A stretch of DNA of 64,000 nucleotides from Halomonas nitroreducens (GCF_003966155.1 NZ_RXNS01000001.1:310001-374000), one strand, 5' to 3'; counted from the stretch's first letter, positions 1 through 9,017 are shown. The notes: generated by a model from the sequence alone, not told the origin. Numbers and translations are program-made.

Positions 1-1894
1 GCTCGCCGAGCAGCCGGCCCAGGCGGGCGGCGCGATCCACGTAGGTGACGCCCGGCCGGGCGTCGGCCAGGGCCTGCAGACGGCTGTCCAGCGCCTCGGC
101 CGCGTCACCGGCAGGCAGGTCGGTCAGCAGGATCAGGGCGGCCACGCCGTCGGGGCTCTCGCCGAGCCACAGGCGACGCTGGTGGCGGCCCAGCGGGGAC
201 GCCAGCCAGGCCTCGACGTCGAGCAGCGGCACGGCCTCGAGGCGGGCGCGGGCCCGGTCCAGGGTGCGTGGCGGCAGGCCGGCCCGGGCCACCAGCTCGG
301 CCAGCGGCTCGTCGTAGAGCCGGCGCACCCGCTCGAGGTCGGCGGCCTGGCGTGCCGGCGAGGGCACGCTGTCGGCGAGGTTGTGGACGGTGAAGCCGGC
401 GCCCTGGTCGCGCCAGCGGTCCAGGGTCGTCCCCAGGCCCTCGAGGCGCTCGAGCAGGCGCGGCTCGTCGGCGGCGGTGACCAGCAGGTAGCGGCGGCCG
501 GTGTCGCGGCCCAGCAGGGCCTGGAGGGCGCGCTCCTCGGCGAGCAGCTCGGCCGGCGAGGGGTTGAGCAGGGCGAGGCTGTCGTCGGTGTCGAGCCGCC
601 AGGCGATCAGGCCGACCACCAGCAGCAGGCCGACCAGGGCCAGGCGCGGCGAGAGCCCGCCACGAGGGCCGGTCCGGCGCCACCAGCCCCGAGCCAGGCG
701 CGCGGTGGCCGGGGGCGCGTCGAGGCGCAGGCGGGGCAGCCAGAGCACCACGGTGAGCCAGGCGCCGGCCAGCCCCAGGGCAGCGAACACCGCCATCTGG
801 CGCAGGCCGGGCATGGGCGTCAGGGCCTGGGCCAGATAGGCCACCAGGCTGGAGGCCAGGCCGAGGGCCAGGGCCGGCAGCAGGCTCGGCAGCCGGAAGT
901 GCCGGCCCTGGACCGCGCGGCGGCACTGCAGGTGCAGGGCATAGTCGATGGCGATGCCGATCAGGCTGGCACCGAAGGCCAGGGTCAGCAGGTGCAGCCG
1001 GCCGAACAGCAGCAGGGTCAGTGGCAGGGCCAGCAGCAGCCCCGTCGCCAGCGGCAGCAGCATCTGGGCGATGGCCCGCGGCGAGCGGAACACGGCCAGC
1101 AGCGCGCCGAGCAGGCCGGCCAGGGCGCCCAGGCCGATGGTGGTGATCTCGCCGCGCGCCTGGCGGGCGCCGGCGGCGGCATGGAAGACCAGCCCCGAGC
1201 GGGTGAGTGTCGCCTCGGGGTGGCTGGCCCGGAAGGCGTCCAGGGCGCTCGTCAGCGACGCCTGGGCAGCCAGGTCGTAGGGCGAGGCGGCGAGGTGGCC
1301 GATCATCAGGGCCTGGGACCGGTCGTCGTCGACCACCGTCAGCAGGCCATCCCGGGCTTGCACCGGGCTGGTGGCGCGGGCCGCCAGCCAGCGGTCCCGC
1401 AGGCCGAAGGGGTCGGCGACCGGATCCGCGGGGGCAGCCGGCGAGAACAGCGCGCGCAGGGCTGGCGCCACCAGGGACCGGCCGCCGTCGGCGTCGATGG
1501 CTCGGCGTACCTCCCCGGTGAGCAGGCGGTAGCGGGACTCGCCGAGGCGCTCGCCGGGGCCGCCGTCGGCCAGGTCGCTGGCCCGCCAGTCGAGGCGTTC
1601 GAGCAGCGGGCGCTCGCCGCCGGCGGCCTGCAGGGTCGCGGCCAGGTCCGCGGCCGCCTCCGCCAGCGAGGGCGCGTCGAGCAGCAGCACGAAGCGCTCG
1701 GCGAAGGCCTGGCCGAGCTGGTCGTCCGCTCGCTCGACCAGCGGCGCGCGGCGATCCTCCGGCAGCATCGCGGTGAGGCGGGTGTCGGCGGGCAGGCCGT
1801 CGCGCAGCAGCCACCCCAGCAGCAGGGCGCAGCCCAGCAGGATCGTGCCCCAGAGGCCGGCCAGCAGGCGGCGCCGGGAATCAGGGGGTGGCAT
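1..1894 (-). CDS. MMPL-family exporter, C-terminus cut by window edge
   Basis: RND-superfamily MMPL transporter, probably moving the lipid product of this cluster across the inner membrane. The frame stays open from an ATG at 1894 to the window edge, so about 631 N-terminal residues are present and the stop lies outside; relatives are roughly 750-800 residues. Residues from about 10 form a first membrane helix, followed by a large periplasmic part. A later segment (about 950-1020) reads as hydrophobic helices with the FGASLIGIAIDYALH pattern, which is typical of the MMPL core. The start overlaps the end of the upstream LolA-like gene by 14 bases, so the two are translationally linked. The family call is firm; the cargo is inferred only from the neighbours. 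Confidence 0.88.
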   Translation of the reverse strand, partial: MPPPDSRRRLLAGLWGTILLGCALLLGWLLRDGLPADTRLTAMLPEDRRAPLVERADDQLGQAFAERFVLLLDAPSLAEAAADLAATLQAAGGERPLLERLDWRASDLADGGPGERLGESRYRLLTGEVRRAIDADGGRSLVAPALRALFSPAAPADPVADPFGLRDRWLAARATSPVQARDGLLTVVDDDRSQALMIGHLAASPYDLAAQASLTSALDAFRASHPEATLTRSGLVFHAAAGARQARGEITTIGLGALAGLLGALLAVFRSPRAIAQMLLPLATGLLLALPLTLLLFGRLHLLTLAFGASLIGIAIDYALHLQCRRAVQGRHFRLPSLLPALALGLASSLVAYLAQALTPMPGLRQMAVFAALGLAGAWLTVVLWLPRLRLDAPPATARLARGWWRRTGPRGGLSPRLALVGLLLVVGLIAWRLDTDDSLALLNPSPAELLAEERALQALLGRDTGRRYLLVTAADEPRLLERLEGLGTTLDRWRDQGAGFTVHNLADSVPSPARQAADLERVRRLYDEPLAELVARAGLPPRTLDRARARLEAVPLLDVEAWLASPLGRHQRRLWLGESPDGVAALILLTDLPAGDAAEALDSRLQALADARPGVTYVDRAARLGRLLGE

Positions 1895-2432
1895 CGCCGG
1901 CCTCCACGGCCCGCTGGTCGGAGAGACGCACCCTCAGTCGGTCGCCGTTGGCCGCGTCCAGCGCCAGCCGCTCCAGGTAGCGACCACCGCGCAGGCGAAT
2001 TTCCTCGATGCGCTGGCGCAGGGCCGCCTGGCGCGGACGCAGGGTGACTCGCCAGGCGGAAGCATCGCCACTCAGGGTCAGGGTGAAGCGCTCCTCGAGG
2101 GCCTGCCAGTGCCCCTGCAGCAGGTCGAGGAACAGCGCAGCGGCCTCGGCCTGGCGGCGGTCGCCTGCGGCCACCTCGGGTGGCGAGTCGGCCGAGAACT
2201 CGAGGCGCTCCTCGACCGGCGTCTCGAGGGTCCACACCACCCGGACGTCGCGCTCGTAGCGGAAGTGGCCGGTGCTCTCCAGCTGGCTGTCGAGGTCGGC
2301 CAGGTGGCGGGTCTGGACGAAGCGGCCCTCCAGGCTGGGGGTGGCCTCGAGCTGGCGTTGCAGGTCCTCGAGCCCGAAGGCCAGGGCCGTGGCGGGCAGC
2401 AGGCACAGCAGCAGGGCGAGCAGGCGGGTCAT
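1881..2432 (-). CDS. LolA-like outer-membrane lipoprotein carrier of aryl-polyene cluster
   Basis: Periplasmic lipid or lipoprotein carrier of the LolA fold, 183 residues. Residues 1-18 form a signal peptide (MTRLLALLLCLLPATALA), followed by a mature region with the LolA-like phrases GRFVQTRHL and ESTGHFRYER. Such divergent LolA proteins are regular members of aryl-polyene clusters, where they sit beside an MMPL exporter and may carry the lipid to the outer membrane. This is probably not the housekeeping LolA, which usually sits next to ftsK and rarA. It lies 37 bases after the ammonia lyase, leaving no room for the thioesterase often found at this place. Role inferred from fold and context. 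Confidence 0.85.
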   Translation of the reverse strand: MTRLLALLLCLLPATALAFGLEDLQRQLEATPSLEGRFVQTRHLADLDSQLESTGHFRYERDVRVVWTLETPVEERLEFSADSPPEVAAGDRRQAEAAALFLDLLQGHWQALEERFTLTLSGDASAWRVTLRPRQAALRQRIEEIRLRGGRYLERLALDAANGDRLRVRLSDQRAVEAGDATP

Positions 2433-2469
2433 GGGCGGTCTCCCTGAGGGGCCCGGCGGTGCCGGGCGT

Positions 2470-4026
2470 TCATTCCGGATAGAGGTGTCCGGCGAGGCGG
2501 GGCAGGCGCCGGCAGAGGCGGCGCAGCTCCGCCTCCATGGCCCGGTCCTCGACGACGAAGGACACCTCTTGGCGCAGGCGTTCCTGCCAGGCGGCCAGGG
2601 CCGGGGGCGGGGGGGCGCCGTCTTGGTCGCGGCGCAGGTCCAGGGCCTGACCGGCGGCGTGCAGCACGCCGGCGACGACCTGCTCGGTCAGGCTGATCAC
2701 GCGCAGGGCATCGCGGGCGGCGATGGTGCCCATGCTGACCTTGTCCTGGTTATGGCACTCCGTGGAGCGCGAGAACACGCTGGCCGGCATGGTCAGCTTG
2801 AGGGCCTCCGCCGTCCAGGCCGAGACGCCGATCTGCAGGGCCTTGTAGCCATGGTTGAGGGCCAGCCGCTCGGGGGCGGCGCCGCTGAGGTTGGCGGGCA
2901 GGCCGTGGTTGTACCGCGGGTCCACGAGCAGCGCGAGCTGCCGGTCGAGCAGGTCGGCCAGGTTGGCCACCAGGGGCTTCAGGGCATCCATGGCGAAGGC
3001 CACGTGGCCGCCGTAGAAGTGGCCGCCATGCAGCACCTTGCCGGCCTCGGCGTCGATCAGCGGGTTGTCGTTGGCGCTGTTGAGCTCGCGCTCGAGCTGG
3101 TCATGGAGCCAGGGCAGGGCATCCTCGAGCACGCCGATGACATGGGGGGCACAGCGCGTCGAGTAGCGGTCCTGGAGGCGCGAGGGGTTGCGCGGGGTGG
3201 CGCCGGCGGCGGCCCCTCGGCCCAGATCGTCGCGCAGGCGGGCCGCGACGCGCTGCTGGCCGGGGTGCGGCTTGGTCGCGAAGAGGTCGGCATCGAAATG
3301 GTAGGGGTTGCCGTCCAGGGCCCAGACGCTCATGGCGGTGACGCGGCTGGCCAGGCGCGACAGTCGCTCGGCGCGGCCCCAGGCCAGGGCGGCCAGGGCG
3401 GTCATCACCGCGGTGCCGTTCATCAGCGCCAGGCCTTCCTTGGGGCGCAGCCGGTAGGGGGCCAGGCCGCGCTCGGCGAAGGCCTCGGCGGTGGGCCGGC
3501 GGCGGCCGCCGTCGAACACCTCGCGCTCGCCGCAGAGCACCGCGGCGAGGTAGGACAGCGGGGTGAGGTCGCCGCTGGCACCCACCGAGCCCTCGGCGGG
3601 AATTACCGGGACCACGTCGTGCTCGAGCAGCCAGGCCAGCCGCTCGAGCAGCGCCAGGCTGACCCCCGAGACCCCGCGGCACAGCGACACCAGGCGCACC
3701 AGCACCACGGCCCGGGCGGCCGACACGTCGAGCACCTCGCCCAGGCCGCAGCCGTGGAAGGTGTAGAGGTGGCGGGGCAGCTCCTCGTGGAGTTCGGCGG
3801 GAACGGCCCGGGTGCAGGCGTCGCCGAAGCCGGTGGTGACGCCGTAGATCACGCCGTCCTCCGCCAGCAGACGGTCGAGGAAGGCGGGGCCGGCGGCGAT
3901 GCGCGCCCGGAAGCCGGGGTCGTCGGAGAGCCGCACCTGGCGGCGGCGGTGGGCCACGGCCTCGACGGCCGAAAGCGCGACGTCACGGCCGTCGAGGACC
4001 AGGGGCGGAGTGGTTGTATCAGTCAT
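2470..4026 (-). CDS. Aromatic amino-acid ammonia lyase (HAL/TAL/PAL family)
   Basis: Removes ammonia from an aromatic amino acid to give an aryl-acrylate; in aryl-polyene clusters the coumarate-like product starts the polyene chain. The protein has 518 residues. The Ala-Ser-Gly triad that forms the MIO cofactor is at 150-152 in GSVGASGDLTPLSY, and the active-site loop YGVTTGFGD is at 61-69. The substrate-selectivity pair appears to be Phe90-His91, which does not settle tyrosine against histidine. There is no hutU or hutI gene nearby, so histidine catabolism is unlikely. The start overlaps the stop of the acyltransferase gene by 8 bases. Confidence 0.9.
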   Translation of the reverse strand: MTDTTTPPLVLDGRDVALSAVEAVAHRRRQVRLSDDPGFRARIAAGPAFLDRLLAEDGVIYGVTTGFGDACTRAVPAELHEELPRHLYTFHGCGLGEVLDVSAARAVVLVRLVSLCRGVSGVSLALLERLAWLLEHDVVPVIPAEGSVGASGDLTPLSYLAAVLCGEREVFDGGRRRPTAEAFAERGLAPYRLRPKEGLALMNGTAVMTALAALAWGRAERLSRLASRVTAMSVWALDGNPYHFDADLFATKPHPGQQRVAARLRDDLGRGAAAGATPRNPSRLQDRYSTRCAPHVIGVLEDALPWLHDQLERELNSANDNPLIDAEAGKVLHGGHFYGGHVAFAMDALKPLVANLADLLDRQLALLVDPRYNHGLPANLSGAAPERLALNHGYKALQIGVSAWTAEALKLTMPASVFSRSTECHNQDKVSMGTIAARDALRVISLTEQVVAGVLHAAGQALDLRRDQDGAPPPPALAAWQERLRQEVSFVVEDRAMEAELRRLCRRLPRLAGHLYPE

Positions 4027-4945
4027 GGGCGTGCCAGAAGGGGAAGAAGTTGAACCACTGCAGGGGGTGTTGCCGGCACTGGGCGGCGAGCCAGTCGACG
4101 TAGCGCTGCATGGCCTCCGGGTACCAGGCCTCGCGGGCCCGGCGGCCGAGCCGCGTGGTGTCGTCGAAGGCGGCGAAGGCGATCCGGTAGGCGGGCCCCT
4201 CGCGCAGGCAGCTCAGGGTGTAGACCGGGCAGCGCAGCAAGGCCGCCAGCCGGAACGGGCCCTCCGGGAAGGGGGCCGGCCGGCCCAGGAAGGGCAGGCG
4301 CCGGGTGCGGCCGCGCTCGGCGAGGGGCACGCGGTCGGCGGCGATGACCACGAAGCCCCCGGCCTGGATGCGCGCCGCCAGGCGCATGGCGGTGGCCGGC
4401 GAGATATCGCCCACCTCGAGGATCTCCGGCCCCTGCCGGCCCGTGGTGCGGGCCAGCAGGCGGTTGAACTTGCGCGAGTTGCGGGTATGCATCAGCTGGG
4501 TCACATGGAAGTCCGGTCGGCGCTGGCCCAGCGCGCTGCAGATCTCCAGGTTGCCCAGGTGGGAGACCAGAATCAGCCCGCCCCGGCCGCCGCGGATGGC
4601 GGTGTCCAGCCGCGCATGGTCCTCGGGCGCGATGCGCACCGCGGGGGGCAGGCCGCTCCAGGCGTCGACCTTGTCCATCAGCGCCTGGCCGAAGGCCATG
4701 AAGTGGCGCAGGCCCAGCAGGCGCGGATACCGGGGCGGCTGCCCGGCGTGGTCCGGCCAGATGCGGGCCAGGTACTCCCGGGAGGCGCGGCGCGGCAGCG
4801 GGTGGCTGAGGTAGTAGTAGAGCACCACCGGGCCCAGCGCCAGGCGGAACGGAAGCCGGCCGAGGTGGCGGCGGATCCACACCATGGCCCGCATCCCGGC
4901 CAGGGTGCCGCGCTCCTGGATGTGCGCCCAGTGAGTGGCCCTCAT
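4019..4945 (-). CDS. LpxL/HtrB-like lysophospholipid acyltransferase
   Basis: Membrane-associated acyltransferase of the lipid A late-acyltransferase family, 308 residues. It carries the HX4E catalytic motif in LVSHLGNLEI and a conserved AADRVPLAERGRT segment that resembles the LpxL substrate loop. In aryl-polyene clusters such proteins attach the polyene acyl chain to a lipid or sugar headgroup. The ATG at 4945 overlaps the glycosyltransferase stop as ATGA, which fixes the start; the frame extends further upstream but only as a shadow of that gene. The acceptor cannot be told from sequence. Confidence 0.87.
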   Translation of the reverse strand: MRATHWAHIQERGTLAGMRAMVWIRRHLGRLPFRLALGPVVLYYYLSHPLPRRASREYLARIWPDHAGQPPRYPRLLGLRHFMAFGQALMDKVDAWSGLPPAVRIAPEDHARLDTAIRGGRGGLILVSHLGNLEICSALGQRRPDFHVTQLMHTRNSRKFNRLLARTTGRQGPEILEVGDISPATAMRLAARIQAGGFVVIAADRVPLAERGRTRRLPFLGRPAPFPEGPFRLAALLRCPVYTLSCLREGPAYRIAFAAFDDTTRLGRRAREAWYPEAMQRYVDWLAAQCRQHPLQWFNFFPFWHAHD

Positions 4946-5703
4946 GATGGCGGTCCTTCCGAGCGCCGGCCCGCGACCAGGCGAGGCAGCCGGCGCAGCA
5001 TGCCGAGCAGCAGCCGCGCGTGCATCACGGCCAGCAGCAGGTTGTCCCGCCACAGCGCATAGTGGGAGACGCCGTCCAGGGGGTAGTGCACGCGCACCGG
5101 CAAGTTGGCCACCGGCCAGCCGGCCCACAGCCAGCGCACCGGCAGCTCGGTGTCGAACTGCATGCGGTCGCCACAGTCGTGGCGGGTCACCAGCCGGTTG
5201 GTCGCTGCCACCGGGAACAGCTTGACCCCGCACATGGTGTCGCGCAGCGCCAGCGACAGGGTGCTGATCCACACCAGCACGTGGGTGGCGTAGCGTCCGT
5301 AGAAGCGGTGGCGGGGCACGCTGGCATCGAAGCGGGGGTAGCCGATGCGCAGCTCGCCGGGCGCCTCGGCCAGGCCCGCGAGGAAGGGCGGCAGGTCCTC
5401 GGGGGCATGCTGGCCATCGGCGTCCACCTGCAGGGCATGGGTGAAGCCCCGGCGCTCGGCCTCGCGCAATCCGGCCTTGACCGCGGCGCCCTTGCCGCGG
5501 TTCTGCGGCAGGCGCAGCAGGAGGGTGTCGGGCTCCCGGGCCAGGGCGTCGAGCACGGCCACGCAGTCCGCGTCGCTGCCGTCGTCGACCAGCAGTATCG
5601 GGACGCCCAGCGGGCGCACGCCGGCACAGGTGGCAGCGATGGCCGTGCCATGGTTGTACACGGGGATCAGCACGCAGGGGCGAATCGCCTGTTCAGCGGC
5701 CAT
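4942..5703 (-). CDS. Family 2 glycosyltransferase
   Basis: GT-A fold glycosyltransferase of 253 residues related to dolichyl-phosphate mannose synthases. It shows VLIPVYNHG near the N-terminus, the nucleotide-binding LVDDGSD, and the metal-binding DADGQH motif. It probably transfers a sugar to a lipid headgroup in the aryl-polyene pathway. In many clusters of this type the glycosyltransferase and the acyltransferase are one fused protein; here they are separate genes with a 4-base overlap. I chose the ATG at 5703 because it directly precedes the conserved start of the fold and overlaps the upstream stop by 11 bases; an ATG at 5745 is in frame but adds only unlike sequence. Confidence 0.87.
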   Translation of the reverse strand: MAAEQAIRPCVLIPVYNHGTAIAATCAGVRPLGVPILLVDDGSDADCVAVLDALAREPDTLLLRLPQNRGKGAAVKAGLREAERRGFTHALQVDADGQHAPEDLPPFLAGLAEAPGELRIGYPRFDASVPRHRFYGRYATHVLVWISTLSLALRDTMCGVKLFPVAATNRLVTRHDCGDRMQFDTELPVRWLWAGWPVANLPVRVHYPLDGVSHYALWRDNLLLAVMHARLLLGMLRRLPRLVAGRRSEGPPS

Positions 5704-7441
5704 GGCCGACCTCCCCCGGGGCGAGGCGCACCCGGCCGCGGGCATGGCAGCCGCGTCGGCCGGTCAGCGTGAAGGCCAGGCGTGGCCCCTCGGCAGGGGG
5801 CTCCAGGGCCAGCTCGAGGGTGGCCCGCTCGCCGGGCAGCAGCGGCTGGGGGAAACGCACCCGCTCCAGGCCCCGGAACTCGCCGGCCAGGGCCAGGTGC
5901 TCCTCGGCCAGGGCCACCGCCCACTGCACCATCACCACCCCCGGCACCACCGGCTGCTCGGGGAAGTGGCCGGCGAGGTAGCTCAGCCGCTCGGGCACTT
6001 CCAGCGTCACCCGGCAGGCCGCCGGGCCATCCTTCTCGACGCCGAGCCAGCGGGGGCGTCGCGGGTCGTCGAGGTCGCGGAACAGGCGGGCCACCTCGGC
6101 CGCGCCCAGCTTGCCCTGGGCATTGCGGGGCCAGGTTGCGACGAAGCGCCAGTGGCGGGGCATCAGCGAGACGGGATAGGCGGTCGACAGGGCGTCGCGC
6201 AGCTCGGCCACCCGGGCGCGCCGTGCCTCGCGACACCAGGGCAGCGCCGCGGTGGCGAGCTGGAGCACGGCCCCCAGGCGATGGGGGCGTCCCGGCAGCG
6301 GCAGGGCATGCGCCCGCAGGACGTCCGGATGGCGGGCGAGGCGTCGCTCCAGGCCGCTGAGCGACAGCCGCTTGCCGCCCACCTTGGCGATGCGATCGGC
6401 CCGCCCCAGCAAGCGGAAGCCCGCCGGCCCGGGGGCGATGCGATCTGCCTGGGGCTGCCAGCCGGGGCTCGCGAGATAGGGAGAGCGCAACCACAGACCC
6501 CCCGCGTCGTCGGCGCGCACCTCGACGCCGGGCAGGGGCGTCCAGGCCTCGTCCCGCTGCTGGTCGCGCCAGGCGATCCCGCCGGTCTCGGAGCTGCCGT
6601 AGATCTCCTCGACCGGCGCGCCGAGCACCCGGCGGGCGTGGGCGCTGGCCGTGGCCGACAGGGGTGCGCCCGAGGAGTGGACGCGGGCCAGCCGGTCGGT
6701 CGCGGCCGGCGGGAGGCCCGTCTCGGGCAAGCGCTCCAGGGGCGGCGGGGCGCTGACCAGCACCGCGCCGGGCGGGGCCATGGGCGCGTCGGCCAGCCGA
6801 CCCAGCCAGGCGCCGAGCGTCTCGGGAGTCCGGCAGGCGGCCCCGGCCAGGGGCGCGTCCTCGCAGAGCGGGCGCAGGATGCCGAACAGCAGGCCGTAGA
6901 TGTGCTGGTGGCTGACCTGGCTGATCACCAGCCGGCCCTCGAGGGGCCACAGCCGGGCATGGGCCGCCAGCTCGGCGTCGAGCTGGGCGAAAGTCTTGTC
7001 GATGCGCCGCGGCTCGCCGGTCGAGCCCGAGGTATAGAGCGACACGGCCAGGCGCGCCGGGGCCAGGGGCCCCCAGCGGGGCGAGGACGGCGTGGCATCG
7101 GCGACAAGGCCATCGGGGATGTCGCCGAGGGCGGCGCGGCATTCGGCGGCGAGGGCCCCGAGGGTCTCGGGACGCTCGTCGGCCGGCAGCACGGCGCTGT
7201 CGCCACGCGTCCACAGCGCGAGCAGCGCCGCGGCGAACTCCCGGGGGCAGCGACAATGCAGCAGCCAGCGCTGGCCGGGGCCGTCCAGGGCGTCCAGGGC
7301 GTCCAGCCGGCGCTGCCAGGCGCCGATGCGCCCATGAAACTCGGCCCATGAGACGGGGCGTCCGGCATCGGCGTCCCAGGCGGCCATTCGCGACGGGGCG
7401 ACATGGCGCCAGGGCTGGCTCGTCAAGGGGGCGTCACTCAC
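5693..7441 (-). CDS. AMP-dependent ligase fused to hotdog dehydratase
   Basis: Two-domain protein of 582 residues. The N-terminal part (about 1-465) is an ANL-superfamily adenylating enzyme with the ATP loop YTSGSTGEPRR, the motif YGSSETGG and the hinge LGRADRIAKVGGKR; it should activate an aryl-acrylate or fatty acid and load it on the carrier protein. The last 115 residues look like a FabA/FabZ-type hotdog dehydratase with GHFPEQPVVPGV. The start is set at a GTG (7441) that overlaps the upstream stop by 8 bases; the first ATG is at 7387 and cannot be excluded. Activation and dehydration of the growing polyene are thus joined in one polypeptide. Functions follow from families; substrates are inferred. 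Confidence 0.88.
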   Translation of the reverse strand: MSDAPLTSQPWRHVAPSRMAAWDADAGRPVSWAEFHGRIGAWQRRLDALDALDGPGQRWLLHCRCPREFAAALLALWTRGDSAVLPADERPETLGALAAECRAALGDIPDGLVADATPSSPRWGPLAPARLAVSLYTSGSTGEPRRIDKTFAQLDAELAAHARLWPLEGRLVISQVSHQHIYGLLFGILRPLCEDAPLAGAACRTPETLGAWLGRLADAPMAPPGAVLVSAPPPLERLPETGLPPAATDRLARVHSSGAPLSATASAHARRVLGAPVEEIYGSSETGGIAWRDQQRDEAWTPLPGVEVRADDAGGLWLRSPYLASPGWQPQADRIAPGPAGFRLLGRADRIAKVGGKRLSLSGLERRLARHPDVLRAHALPLPGRPHRLGAVLQLATAALPWCREARRARVAELRDALSTAYPVSLMPRHWRFVATWPRNAQGKLGAAEVARLFRDLDDPRRPRWLGVEKDGPAACRVTLEVPERLSYLAGHFPEQPVVPGVVMVQWAVALAEEHLALAGEFRGLERVRFPQPLLPGERATLELALEPPAEGPRLAFTLTGRRGCHARGRVRLAPGEVGHGR

Positions 7442-8009
7442 TGGCCGAGCGGGGGTAGTCACGATGGCGGTTCCTGACACGTTGGCGGATGCACCACTCG
7501 GCGGCGAACAGCGCGGCGCCGAGGGCGTAGGCGATGGCGCCATTGTACAGGGTCCAGAGAGCGAGGTCGGCGGCCAGCGCCGTCCACAAGGCCAGGCTGC
7601 CGTTGACCAGGAAGAAGCCGCACCATAGCCCCGTGACACGCCGAGTGTAGCGGACCCCGGCGGCGGAGAGGTCGGGGTCCTGGCGACGGGCGAGACGTTC
7701 CACCACGCAAGGGGGGCGGCACAGCGAGGTGGCGAACACCACCAGCAGCCCGGCATTGACCGCCACCGGCCAGGCCCTGACGCCGAGCTCCGCCCGGCCC
7801 AGGACAACCATCGCCAGGGCGGCGAGGCAGGGGACCAGCGCCCAGCGACGATGGGCGGCGGGCAGTCGCCAGGCGGCCAGCAGGACGATCAGCCCCAGCA
7901 GGGGGGCGGCCCCCAGGCGGGGCAGCAGGACCAGCACCAGCAGCGGCCAGGCCAGCAGGCCGGCGGCGGTCAGGGCCGTGACGAGGGACGGGAAGCGCGA
8001 GCGGGACAT
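7434..8009 (-). CDS. COG4648-type integral membrane protein of aryl-polyene cluster
   Basis: Hydrophobic protein of 191 residues with about five or six predicted membrane helices (for example the stretches around LLAWPLLVLVLLP and LLGLIVLLAAW). It resembles the COG4648 'predicted membrane protein' found between the carrier protein and the AMP-ligase in aryl-polyene clusters. No catalytic motif is visible and its job is unknown; a scaffold for the membrane-bound synthase is one possibility. It lies 20 bases after the carrier-protein gene and overlaps the ligase start. Confidence 0.75.
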   Translation of the reverse strand: MSRSRFPSLVTALTAAGLLAWPLLVLVLLPRLGAAPLLGLIVLLAAWRLPAAHRRWALVPCLAALAMVVLGRAELGVRAWPVAVNAGLLVVFATSLCRPPCVVERLARRQDPDLSAAGVRYTRRVTGLWCGFFLVNGSLALWTALAADLALWTLYNGAIAYALGAALFAAEWCIRQRVRNRHRDYPRSASE

Positions 8010-8029
8010 CGCCGGGAAGGACCGCCGGC

Positions 8030-8293
8030 CTAGTCGTTGCGCCGGGCCTCGACCAGGGCCGCCAGGCTTCGCAGGCTGGCGAAGTGGCGGCGAGCCTCCT
8101 CGCTTTCGGCCTCGAGCTGGATGCCGTAGGTCTTCTGCAGCGCCAGGCCCAGCTCGAGGGCATCGATGGAGTCCAGGCCCAGGCCCTCGCCGAACAGCGG
8201 CGCGTCGGGGTCGATGTCCTCCGGGGTGGTGTCCTCGAGCTCCAGGGTCTCGATGATCAGCTGCTTGAGTTCGTGTTCCAGTGGGGTCGACAT
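8030..8293 (-). CDS. Acyl carrier protein
   Basis: Phosphopantetheine carrier protein of 87 residues that should hold the growing aryl-polyene chain. The attachment serine is Ser42 in the motif GLDSIDALEL, and the protein is acidic with the usual four-helix pattern. Aryl-polyene clusters commonly carry two such proteins side by side; only one is present here, and the 37 bases to the next gene leave no space for another. The second may lie outside the window or be supplied by fatty-acid synthesis. Confidence 0.9.
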   Translation of the reverse strand: MSTPLEHELKQLIIETLELEDTTPEDIDPDAPLFGEGLGLDSIDALELGLALQKTYGIQLEAESEEARRHFASLRSLAALVEARRND

Positions 8294-8330
8294 GGGCGGC
8301 TCCTTCGTCCAGGGGGGATGTCGAGTCGGG

Positions 8331-9017
8331 TCAGGGGGCCAGTCGCCAGCTCAGGCGGCGGCCGGGGCAGCGCAGCGGGGCCTCGCCGAGCAGCCAGCGG
8401 ATGACGTCCGTGGGCTGCGGGGCTCGGGAGGGTGCGGCGTCGGCCGGGAGGGGCGCGGCGGTGATGGTGCGGCCCGTGGCGGTGCCCAGCCGCATGGCCA
8501 CCGCGGCCAGCTCGACCTCGGGAGTGTCCGCCCCCCGGAAGCGCCCGGGCACCGGCGCATCGCTGAAGACCACGACGACCGAACTTTCGCCGTCGGCCAG
8601 GTAGCCGCGGGCCTCGCCGAACAGGGCGGCCAGCTCGGTCCCCGAGGCCGCCAGGGCCTGCTGGGAGCGGCGGTTTCCCGAGGCGATCGAGTGAACACCG
8701 AGGATGGCGTTATGCACCGAGAGACCGAAGCGGGCGGGCGAGACCGGCTGGCCGACGGTGAGCGCCTCGAGCATCTGCAGGGTGCGCTCGCCGTCGCCAT
8801 GGCGCGAGGCATGCACCAGCACCTGGCTGGCCTCGGGATCGAGTGCCTCGAGCATGTCGCTGACCGCGCGGCCGGGCAGATTGAGGCGGCGCCGCAGCAT
8901 GGCCGGCACGGCCTTGCCGGCTGGGCGTTCCTCCCCCGACAGGCGAGGCTCGTCCGCTCGGGCCCGGCCGGGCCACCAGGCACGCCAGTCCTGCAGGGTC
9001 AATGGCAATGGGGTCAT
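8331..9017 (-). CDS. Ketosynthase-like chain length factor
   Basis: Protein of 228 residues resembling the short N-terminal ketosynthase-like fold (PF13723 type) that opens many aryl-polyene operons and pairs with the main ketosynthase as a chain length factor. Recognisable parts are LPGRAVSDML and the LSVHNAILGVHSIASGN stretch, which corresponds to the thiolase-fold core around the normal active-site region; no catalytic cysteine is present, as expected for a chain length factor. A good ribosome site (AGGGAG) lies before the ATG at 9017. It is the first gene of the minus-strand run seen here. Confidence 0.8.
   Translation of the reverse strand: MTPLPLTLQDWRAWWPGRARADEPRLSGEERPAGKAVPAMLRRRLNLPGRAVSDMLEALDPEASQVLVHASRHGDGERTLQMLEALTVGQPVSPARFGLSVHNAILGVHSIASGNRRSQQALAASGTELAALFGEARGYLADGESSVVVVFSDAPVPGRFRGADTPEVELAAVAMRLGTATGRTITAAPLPADAAPSRAPQPTDVIRWLLGEAPLRCPGRRLSWRLAP

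Noticed and set aside
182-2047. Long plus-strand frame (over 600 codons) opposite the MMPL and LolA-like genes
   Set aside because: It is rich in Gln, Gly and Ala with no domain and mirrors coding DNA on the minus strand; a high-GC antisense frame.
2272-4053. Long plus-strand frame opposite the ammonia lyase
   Set aside because: Low-complexity His/Gly/Gln-rich translation, while the minus strand encodes a conserved enzyme.
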